A stretch of 7,241 nucleotides of DNA from Bacillota bacterium. GTDB taxonomy: Bacteria; Bacillota; Desulfitobacteriia; Desulfitobacteriales; Desulfitobacteriaceae. Location of the stretch: positions 1 through 7,241 of the forward strand of contig JAJZSC010000160.1 of NCBI GenBank assembly GCA_021849995.1, read 5' to 3'. Made by a program: the position numbers and the translations under genes. Position 1 is the stretch's first letter. Each line of letters begins with the position of its first letter. The notes beneath the pieces were generated by a model. It did not search any database, was not told the origin of the DNA, and saw nothing but the letters and a program-made list of their open reading frames with translations. Below are positions 1 to 4,646 of this stretch, piece by piece.

Positions 1-9
1 TTCCGATCT
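1..9. other. Probable Illumina adapter remnant at the contig end
   Basis: The window opens with TTCCGATCT, which is exactly the 3' end of the standard Illumina TruSeq adapter. A nine-base exact match at the very first base is unlikely by chance, and contigs often keep such untrimmed ends. The parB frame happens to stay open through it, so the residues read from these bases (before the Leu-Lys-Ile-Ala-Cys stretch) may not be genuine. The match is seen in the sequence; the artefact reading is inference. Confidence 0.65.
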
Positions 10-586
10 AAAAATAGCCTGCATTGTTCAGAGTTGCTCGGAACAAGAAATGGCTGAAAGAGCACTGATTGAAAATATTCAGAGGGATAATCTTAATCCA
101 GTTGAGGAAGGATTTGCCTATGCCAAACTTATTGAGGAGTATGGCCTTACGCAGGATGAAGTTGCTAAGAGAGTTGGTAAAGGACGCCCTACAATCAGTA
201 ATCTTTTGAGAATTACCCAACTTCCAGACCCCGTCCTTTTACTTCTACGTAGTGATAAACTAAGTTTAGGACATGCTAAAGTTTTAGCTAGTTTATCTGA
301 CTCCTCTCTTCAAGTTCTATTTGCTCAAAAGATTGCTAAAGAACAGTTATCAGTACGTGAAACTGAGGAAATGATCAAAAGCATCGGTGATAGGACAAGT
401 ACTAAAAAGAATACCATACCGAAAACTCCAACTGAGCTTAATGAAGTTGAAGATAAGTTGCGCGTTGCTTTTCAGACAAAGGTTCGTCTAAAAGGTGAAA
501 AAACTAGAGGAAAGATAGAGATTGAATACTTTTCTGAGGAGGAGCTAAATAGGTTACTTGATATGTGGAAAGTGATTATTGATTAA
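2..586 (+). CDS. parB: Chromosome-partitioning protein ParB (Spo0J), 5'-truncated
   Basis: ParB is the CTP-dependent clamp that loads at parS sites near the origin, spreads along DNA and works with ParA and SMC in chromosome segregation. About 194 codons are visible; the true start lies before the window, so the in-frame ATG at 50 is internal. Recognisable parts are the box II motif EMAERALIENIQRDNLNP (from position 50), a helix-turn-helix around LTQDEVAKRVGKGRPTISN (about 143-200), and a C-terminal dimerisation region (about 445-583) with the paired segments KLRVAF and KIEIEYFSEEELNRLL. The N-terminal ParA-contact segment and the GERRxRA CTP-binding box are missing because of the contig end. 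Two parS sites follow directly, which favours ParB over its paralogue Noc, whose binding site is different. The first three codons overlap a likely adapter remnant. Confidence 0.95.
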   Translation, partial: SDLKIACIVQSCSEQEMAERALIENIQRDNLNPVEEGFAYAKLIEEYGLTQDEVAKRVGKGRPTISNLLRITQLPDPVLLLLRSDKLSLGHAKVLASLSDSSLQVLFAQKIAKEQLSVRETEEMIKSIGDRTSTKKNTIPKTPTELNEVEDKLRVAFQTKVRLKGEKTRGKIEIEYFSEEELNRLLDMWKVIID

Positions 587-600
587 ATAGTTAGCTCGAA

Positions 601-616
601 TGTTCCACGTGGAACA
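601..616. promoter_or_regulatory. parS site 1 (ParB nucleation site)
   Basis: TGTTCCACGTGGAACA is a perfect 16-bp palindrome with the CACGTG core of the bacterial parS consensus (TGTTNCACGTGAAACA in Bacillus). It differs from the Bacillus site only in being fully symmetric. It starts 15 bp after the parB stop codon, a common location for parS. ParB should load here. An identical copy sits at 1417-1432. Confidence 0.95.
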
Positions 617-662
617 GATTGACCCAATCCAATAGCACCACAATCAAAATACTCTAAACCAC

Positions 663-701
663 TCCTTAACTACATTATCATAAAGATACCGTAGTTAAGG
701 A
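663..701 (+). terminator. Possible terminator hairpin after parB
   Basis: A perfect 11-bp inverted repeat (TCCTTAACTAC at 663-673 with GTAGTTAAGGA at 691-701) encloses a 17-nt loop. It lies 76 bp downstream of the parB stop and just past parS 1. The stem is AT-rich and the following bases (ATTACTCTATTTG) are only weakly T-rich, so intrinsic termination is plausible but not convincing. It could instead be a protein-binding palindrome. Confidence 0.35.
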
Positions 702-907
702 ATTACTCTATTTGCTATCCTCTATCGGACACATGACGCCCTTTGATACTGTAAACTTATGGATCTGCAAAGTTAAGCTTCGTATAAAACTGATAATCGG
801 AAAGTATTATTGGATAGTTTAAACTGCTACCTTGAAAATAGAATATGCTTGGGTACAAGCAGTATTGGGGTCGTATAGTTGTCTTTGCAACCAGAATTGA
901 GTTACAG

Positions 908-1162
908 ACGCTCGGACGTAAGCTCGCAGAATAAAAAAACACTGTTTACGCCGAGCGTTGGCGAAGACGGAAGCCGATGTTGCACTTATGCCACCACAGC
1001 TTTATGCTTTTCTGATAGGTGCAGGACGCCGATTTGGCCAGTTCATCCTTCGCCGTTAGGCTGTTTCTTTAAGTTTAAGCTGGCGACTTCGGCGAAACCC
1101 TCCACTGGAGGCTTTCGTGTTGGAGCGAAGCTGTTTGAGCGTTAGTTTGGCCCGCGCAGCTT
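908..1162. other. GC-rich multi-helix element (candidate structured RNA or dispersed repeat)
   Basis: Five helices can be drawn in a compatible order. First, 908-915 plus 917-921 pair with 951-958 plus 946-950, giving 13 bp with one bulged A and a 24-nt loop. Second, a long-range stem joins 960-966 (GGCGAAG) to 1048-1054 (CTTCGCC). Third, nested inside that, 981-989 pairs with 1015-1023 (9 bp, one G-U). Fourth, 1093-1103 pairs with 1107-1117 (10 pairs, one C-C mismatch, 3-nt loop). Fifth, 1128-1133 pairs with 1157-1162. The segment is about 52% GC in an AT-rich setting and covers most of the space between the two parS sites. It may be a structured RNA on either strand or a copy of a dispersed palindromic repeat. 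No known RNA family was recognised. The pairing is seen in the sequence; the function is unknown. Confidence 0.5.
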
Positions 1163-1371
1163 ACAGAGTGACTGGTATAAAACAACATTCTGGAGACATC
1201 CATTTATTTTTTATTCATATGATGGTTGCTGCATACCAGAATAGTCTTCTACCTTAGAAAAGAATTTTGATCACTGCAATCCAACTTCAGCAGGGCGGCG
1301 GTCCTCGAAACAATCCAGTGAAGTGCTTCGCCGATTTTCAACAGGGATACTTTTTCAAACAAAATCAGAAT

Positions 1372-1398
1372 TTGTTAAATTAGTAAAGTCTATATAAA
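1372..1398 (+). promoter_or_regulatory. Possible sigma-A promoter for the DUF554 gene
   Basis: TTGTTA at 1372-1377 resembles a -35 box. The run at 1391-1400 offers TATAAA at 1393-1398 (15-bp spacer, short) or TAAATA at 1395-1400 (17-bp spacer, weaker match). Transcription from here would place parS site 2 in the 5' untranslated region or at the start point, so ParB loading could affect this promoter. The motif match is modest. Confidence 0.3.
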
Positions 1399-1416
1399 TA
1401 TAGAGAATGGAGATTA

Positions 1417-1432
1417 TGTTCCACGTGGAACA
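1417..1432. promoter_or_regulatory. parS site 2 (ParB nucleation site)
   Basis: This is an exact copy of TGTTCCACGTGGAACA, and its palindrome extends two more bases on each side (1415-1434). It lies 816 bp from parS 1 (centre to centre) and 45 bp upstream of the DUF554 start codon. Two identical sites this close to parB mark a ParB loading zone and suggest an origin-proximal position. Confidence 0.95.
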
Positions 1433-1477
1433 TAGTAGAGGTTTACGCCTTAGTACTATTAAGGAAGAGGGATATAA

Positions 1478-2173
1478 TTGTTAGGAACAATCGTTAATGC
1501 TGTTGCCATACTTGTTGGAGGAGTATTGGGAATGGTATTTGGAAAAGCTTTACCTGAGAAAATGAAATCAACCGTAATCCAAGGGATTGGGCTAGCAATT
1601 ATACTAATCGGAATGAGCATGGCTCTACAGACAAAGAACCCACTCATCGTTATCGCCAGCCTCGTAATTGGCGGAGTGATCGGTGAGTGGGTAGATATAG
1701 AATTAAGGTTAAAACAGTTAGGTCAATGGCTAGAGCTAAAACTATCAAAGGGAAGAGAAAGGGGTCAATTTACAAAGGCATTTGTAACTACTAGTCTGAT
1801 TTACTGTGTCGGGGCTATGGCAATTATGGGTGCATTAGAAAGCGGGTTAAAGGGTATACACAACATTCTGTACGCTAAATCTATGCTTGACGGAATCTCT
1901 GCCATAGTGTTCGCCTCATCTATGGGTGTTGGTGTACTGGCTTCGTCTGTTCCCGTATTTTTATACCAGGGTGGCATTACAGTTTCAGCAAGTTTACTGC
2001 AGGGGATTCTTTCCTCAGCGGTAGTTGCCGAAATGAGCGCGACAGGTGGGCTCTTGATAGTAGGAATTGCCCTTAATATTCTAGAAATAAAAGAAATCAA
2101 GGTTGGTAATCTATTACCAGGTATATTTGTTGCAATCCCGTTAACATTATTGTTTGCGAGGTTTAATTTATAA
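1478..2173 (+). CDS. DUF554 family integral membrane protein (YdfK/YqgA-like)
   Basis: The 231-residue protein has about six to seven hydrophobic segments and the family's typical opening, MLGTIVNAVAILVGGVLG, followed by a short KALPEKMK loop. Other segments lie around residues 35-70, 100-120, 133-180 and 187-229. A conserved-looking GEWVDIE turn follows the third segment. DUF554 proteins are widespread in bacteria; transport has been proposed but no substrate is established, so no function is assigned. Translation begins at TTG 1478; AGAGG at 1466-1470 lies seven bases upstream, and the family's N-terminus begins exactly here. The gene follows parS site 2 and precedes a DUF4446 gene by 51 bp in the same direction, so the two are probably co-transcribed. 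Confidence 0.9.
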   Translation: MLGTIVNAVAILVGGVLGMVFGKALPEKMKSTVIQGIGLAIILIGMSMALQTKNPLIVIASLVIGGVIGEWVDIELRLKQLGQWLELKLSKGRERGQFTKAFVTTSLIYCVGAMAIMGALESGLKGIHNILYAKSMLDGISAIVFASSMGVGVLASSVPVFLYQGGITVSASLLQGILSSAVVAEMSATGGLLIVGIALNILEIKEIKVGNLLPGIFVAIPLTLLFARFNL

Positions 2174-2224
2174 GAAATTCTTGCTTGAAGCTGTTGCGAT
2201 TAGTTTATAAGGAGGCTCAAAAAC

Positions 2225-2725
2225 TTGATAACAATTGAGCAAATAATGTCCCAAATATGGTGGATAGCCCCACTAGCTATTCTAATAATTTTACCTTATT
2301 CTTTGTTATTGCTAATATATCTTAGAATTAAAAAGTTTGAGAAAGCTCATAAATCACTGGCGATATTGATGTCCGGTCAAAGTCTGGATAAAATGTTAGA
2401 TCAAAACACTGATGAGTTAGAAAGATTAAGAACTTCTGTAAATCAGACTAATCATAGACTACAGATAATTGAAGCAAAGTCACGCTCTGCTGTAGACAGG
2501 GCAGAGTTGCTCAGGTTTAACGCCTTTGATAATATGGGAAGCGATCTTAGTTTTGCGTTAGCTTTGTTAAACCAAGAAGGAGATGGAGTAGTTATCTCCT
2601 CTATTAATAGTCGAGAAGATTCTAGAGTATACGCTAAACCTATTTCTTCAGGAAAATCTAAGTATCATATTTCTGCCGAGGAAAATATTGTAATTGAGAA
2701 AGCGTTAAAGGCACAAAAGGTTTAA
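2225..2725 (+). CDS. DUF4446 family membrane-anchored coiled-coil protein
   Basis: The 166-residue protein starts at TTG 2225, with a strong AAGGAGG at 2209-2215 nine bases upstream. One transmembrane segment (about residues 12-34) is followed by a basic stretch (LRIKKFEKAHK). A charged coiled-coil region comes next (about 55-90), then a compact C-terminal domain with RFNAFDNMGSDLSFALALL and GDGVVISSINSREDSRVYAK, the signature of DUF4446. The hydrophobic N-terminus and following positive charges predict a cytoplasmic C-terminal domain. The family occurs in Firmicutes, often near parB and yyaC, but its function is unknown to me. It ends 14 bp before the stop of the convergent yyaC, leaving almost no intergenic DNA; no clear terminator is visible there. 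Confidence 0.88.
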   Translation: MITIEQIMSQIWWIAPLAILIILPYSLLLLIYLRIKKFEKAHKSLAILMSGQSLDKMLDQNTDELERLRTSVNQTNHRLQIIEAKSRSAVDRAELLRFNAFDNMGSDLSFALALLNQEGDGVVISSINSREDSRVYAKPISSGKSKYHISAEENIVIEKALKAQKV

Positions 2726-2739
2726 TAGATATTGAAAGC

Positions 2740-3309
2740 TTATGAGCACTTGGTTTTAATATAGGCCCGGGAAATCACATTACTAATTGACTCAGCCATC
2801 TTCCAGACTAAACTTAATCTAGTATTTTGAAGAACCATATATTCCATAAACCCACCTACGTTAACAATGCCGGTTAAATGAACCTCCCCAACAGCTGGGA
2901 GGTCTTTATTTACTCCAGCTCCTGGTTTTAAAGGACCTTCAGCTAAAGTAATGTGACCAACTGAGTCAAGTTTCCCTAAACAAGCATCAATAGCAATAAT
3001 AAAAGGGTTGACGAAGGAATTGTTTATGTACTCTAGATTTTCAGTCAGATTGGTCGCATGAACCGGTTGTTCTAACGTACCCATAATATAGAGTTGAGGA
3101 AGACTTAAACGCATGAGCTGTGTCCCGATTAAGGGGCCTAGAGAATCACCGGTAGAGCGGTCAGTTCCGACACATAAAATAATGACTGGTCGAGGTCTTG
3201 CAGTTTGAAGTATACCTTCTAGACGAGTTACGAGTTTATGAGTGCCAGCGCTATCGTCAAAGTGGACCTTCAGCTTCTGAGGTTCATTAAATACGGAAAG
3301 TAACTTCAA
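2740..3309 (-). CDS. yyaC: Sporulation protein YyaC (GPR-protease-like, DUF1256)
   Basis: The 189-residue protein matches the YyaC family, which is related in fold to the spore germination protease GPR and restricted to endospore formers. Its exact substrate is not established. Motifs include VIILCVGTDRSTGDSLGPL (about residues 42-60), AIDACLG (106-112) and a long conserved C-terminal block with KPGAGVNKDLPAVGEVHLTG (128-147) and NVGGFMEY (150-157). I chose TTG 3309-3307 as the start because AGGAGG (3324-3319) sits nine bases before it. The upstream in-frame ATG at 3327 would place that AGGAGG inside the coding region and has no good binding site of its own. The gene is convergent with DUF4446 and divergent from the YkvI transporter. 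In B. subtilis yyaC also lies beside spo0J (parB), so the neighbourhood is conserved. No clear sigma-F or sigma-G promoter was found. Confidence 0.93.
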   Translation of the reverse strand: MKLLSVFNEPQKLKVHFDDSAGTHKLVTRLEGILQTARPRPVIILCVGTDRSTGDSLGPLIGTQLMRLSLPQLYIMGTLEQPVHATNLTENLEYINNSFVNPFIIAIDACLGKLDSVGHITLAEGPLKPGAGVNKDLPAVGEVHLTGIVNVGGFMEYMVLQNTRLSLVWKMAESISNVISRAYIKTKCS

Positions 3310-3318
3310 TCCTCTCTT

Positions 3319-3324
3319 CCTCCT
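3319..3324 (-). promoter_or_regulatory. Ribosome binding site deciding the yyaC start
   Basis: On the minus strand, AGGAGG is followed nine bases later by TTG (3309-3307). It immediately follows the alternative ATG (3327-3325), so that ATG cannot use it. This favours the shorter, TTG-initiated YyaC of 189 rather than 195 residues. Confidence 0.7.
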
Positions 3325-3365
3325 CATGATATACTCTCTACGAGCAGATGAAACATCGAATGTTA

Positions 3366-3425
3366 TGTAGCAGCACTGTTCGCTATCTAGTAGGTGCTTA
3401 AGTAGAAAGATTGTAGCAGCACCTA
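3366..3425. repeat. Direct repeat and inverted repeat in the yyaC-ykvI divergent region
   Basis: The 11-mer TGTAGCAGCAC occurs twice in direct orientation, at 3366-3376 and 3412-3422. Overlapping the second copy, TAGGTGCT (3391-3398) pairs with AGCACCTA (3418-3425) as an 8-bp stem with a 19-nt loop. These lie between two divergent genes and could be operators for either, or part of the ykvI leader RNA. No known riboswitch was recognised. The repeats are seen in the sequence; the role is inference. Confidence 0.4.
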
Positions 3426-3510
3426 GTTGAAATCATGTACCGAGAAAAATGTACCAAAAAACTGTATTCTTCTAGAATATTCCCAAAACAGAGCTGAATT
3501 ATGCATGTTA

Positions 3511-3548
3511 TTAACCTCCCCGCCATATTCATTTGGCGAGGGGGTTAA
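3511..3548 (+). promoter_or_regulatory. Hairpin sequestering the ykvI ribosome binding site
   Basis: Positions 3511-3525 pair with 3534-3548: 15 positions with 13 Watson-Crick pairs, one U-G and one C-A mismatch, around an 8-nt loop (3526-3533). The right arm contains GAGGGGG (3538-3544), the only plausible Shine-Dalgarno sequence, seven bases before ATG 3552. The strong GC-rich fold would hide this site from the ribosome. It may act as a translational switch (riboswitch platform, thermometer or protein target) or as a protein-binding palindrome. It lacks the T-run of an intrinsic terminator. Confidence 0.6.
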
Positions 3549-3551
3549 ATT

Positions 3552-4583
3552 ATGCGTTTTAAAGTAGTATTTCAAGTAGCTGCTACATATGTAGGGGCTG
3601 TTATGGGTGCAGGATTTGCGTCAGGTCAAGAAATACAACAGTTCTTTGCCAGTTTTGGGAAACTTGGTCTGACCGGTATTGTCGTAAGCGCATCACTCTT
3701 TTCATTCTTGGGCTGGATAATGCTAGATTTGCAAAATCGTTGGAAAGTTAGTTCCTATCCAGATTTCTTCCGTTTCTTACTTGGATCTAAATGGGGAGCT
3801 CGAACGGATAGTCTAATTAGTGCTCTTCTATTTATTGGGATGATAGCGATGCTTTCAGGCAGCGGTGCACTCTTTTCCGAGTACTTTGGACTATCTAAAT
3901 GGCTTGGAATTGTGCTAACTGGATTAGTAATAGCAGTAGCTCTCTGGTTTAAGGGAGAAGGAGTGCTTTGGATAAATACAGTCCTAATCCCATTAAAGTT
4001 TGCATTTTGTCTTGGCATAGGTTTTTTGGCTATTTTTCTAGGGTCTTCTGGAGATGGTGAAGGAGTAATAATTCTCCAAAATCCTTTGATCAAAAACTGG
4101 TTATTTTCAGCAGTTTTATACGTATCATTTAATTTAACTTTAGCCATGGTTGTCTTTGCCTCACTAGGAAAAGAAGTACAACGCCCAGGGGCCCGCTTAG
4201 GTGCTATACTAGGAGGAGTTGCACTAGGAGTATTTGCTTTAGTAATTGGTGGCGCATTATTACGGTTTCCGGAAGTTATCGGTATGGAAATACCGATGGT
4301 AGCTGTCGCAGGGAAATTAGGTGACTGGCCCGCGTTCCTATATGTAATGGTCCTTTGGTTAGCGATGCTAACCGCAGCAATAGGAGATGGATTTAGCCTA
4401 GTTAGTAGGTTGGTAGATACCAAACGATTACAGTACGGTAGTGCTTCCTTATTATTATTAGGCTTAGTAATGCCTTTGGCAGGAATACGTTTTTCAAACA
4501 TTGTTAAGATTATCTACCCTATATTTGGTTATTTAGGTTTGATATTTTTACCTACACTGATTTATAGATGGAAAAAGGACTAA
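3552..4583 (+). CDS. YkvI-type membrane transporter (LeuT-fold superfamily)
   Basis: The 343-residue protein has about ten hydrophobic helices. The first carries the family signature YVGAVMGAGFASGQEIQQFF (residues 13-32), where the GAGFASGQE break resembles the unwound substrate site of LeuT-fold amino-acid transporters. Other helices lie roughly at 40-60, 86-108, 116-133, 140-165, 184-206, 214-237, 260-282, 298-312 and 318-338. It matches the B. subtilis YkvI family; the substrate is unknown, with an amino acid or other small nutrient plausible by fold only. ATG 3552 follows GAGGGGG at seven bases, but that site is buried in a strong hairpin, so translation may be regulated. The gene ends 62 bp before the iron-sulfur regulator gene in the same direction, so the two may share a transcript. 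Its divergent partner is yyaC. Confidence 0.88.
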   Translation: MRFKVVFQVAATYVGAVMGAGFASGQEIQQFFASFGKLGLTGIVVSASLFSFLGWIMLDLQNRWKVSSYPDFFRFLLGSKWGARTDSLISALLFIGMIAMLSGSGALFSEYFGLSKWLGIVLTGLVIAVALWFKGEGVLWINTVLIPLKFAFCLGIGFLAIFLGSSGDGEGVIILQNPLIKNWLFSAVLYVSFNLTLAMVVFASLGKEVQRPGARLGAILGGVALGVFALVIGGALLRFPEVIGMEIPMVAVAGKLGDWPAFLYVMVLWLAMLTAAIGDGFSLVSRLVDTKRLQYGSASLLLLGLVMPLAGIRFSNIVKIIYPIFGYLGLIFLPTLIYRWKKD

Positions 4584-4612
4584 GAAAAGGATATCTGGCC
4601 ACTTCGTCGAAT

Positions 4613-4646
4613 TCCTCCTATACAACTCCCTGCAAGGAGGATTGTA
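4613..4646 (+). promoter_or_regulatory. Ribosome binding site and overlapping alternative hairpins before the regulator gene
   Basis: AAGGAGG at 4634-4640 lies five bases before ATG 4646 and fixes the start of the regulator, making the earlier in-frame ATG at 4568 (inside ykvI) unlikely. The same site can be paired in two mutually exclusive ways. TCCTCCT (4613-4619) can pair with AGGAGGA (4635-4641) over a 15-nt loop. Alternatively TACAACTCC (4621-4629) pairs with GGAG (4636-4639) and TTGTA (4642-4646) around a 2-nt bulge, which also covers the first base of the start codon. This hints at translational control, though anti-Shine-Dalgarno-like stretches also arise by chance. Confidence 0.5.

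Larger units (their letters stand above)
617..1416. other. 800-bp non-coding stretch between two parS sites
   Basis: No credible gene is found on either strand. Base composition is uneven: 781-840 is about 28% GC, whereas 961-1140 is about 52% GC. The left part (617-905) is AT-rich, with an 11-bp inverted repeat at 663-701 and a small hairpin at 846-861. The middle (about 908-1162) is the GC-rich multi-helix element listed separately. The right part (1163-1416) contains a second short GC-rich patch (about 1284-1334) with a 6-bp inverted repeat (1284-1289 with 1319-1324) and the word CTTCGCCG, also present at 1048-1055. It then becomes AT-rich before the next gene. No DnaA-box cluster, tRNA or rRNA was recognised. 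A frame open at 879-1145 lacks a ribosome binding site and runs through the structured element, so it is not called. Confidence 0.8.

Noticed and set aside
879..1145. 88-codon open frame on the plus strand
   Set aside because: It has no ribosome binding site, an unusual Ser/Arg/Cys-rich composition, and runs through the palindromic GC-rich element, so it is best explained as non-coding structure that happens to stay open.
587..1477. Replication origin (DnaA-box cluster) in the long intergenic region
   Set aside because: No TTATCCACA-like cluster or adjacent AT-rich unwinding element was found; parS sites alone do not make an origin.
1801..2100. 99-codon minus-strand open frame
   Set aside because: Antisense shadow of the DUF554 gene, with no start signals of its own.
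3310..3327. ATG at 3327 as start of yyaC
   Set aside because: AGGAGG falls just inside this longer version and at ideal distance from TTG 3309; the longer form has no good binding site upstream.
3465..3479. Short TATTCT/AGAATA hairpin as terminator or promoter
   Set aside because: The 6-bp AT stem has no T-run after it, and no -35 box lies at proper distance from the TAGAAT at 3473-3478.
3755..4501. 248-codon open frame on the minus strand
   Set aside because: It lies antisense within the transporter gene; its Pro/Asn/Ser/Thr-rich composition is the expected shadow of membrane-protein codons and it matches no family.
4568..4645. Earlier ATG at 4568 as start of the regulator
   Set aside because: It overlaps the transporter gene, has no Shine-Dalgarno site, and the added residues are unlike the iron-sulfur domain; ATG 4646 has AAGGAGG five bases upstream and leads straight into the first cluster motif.
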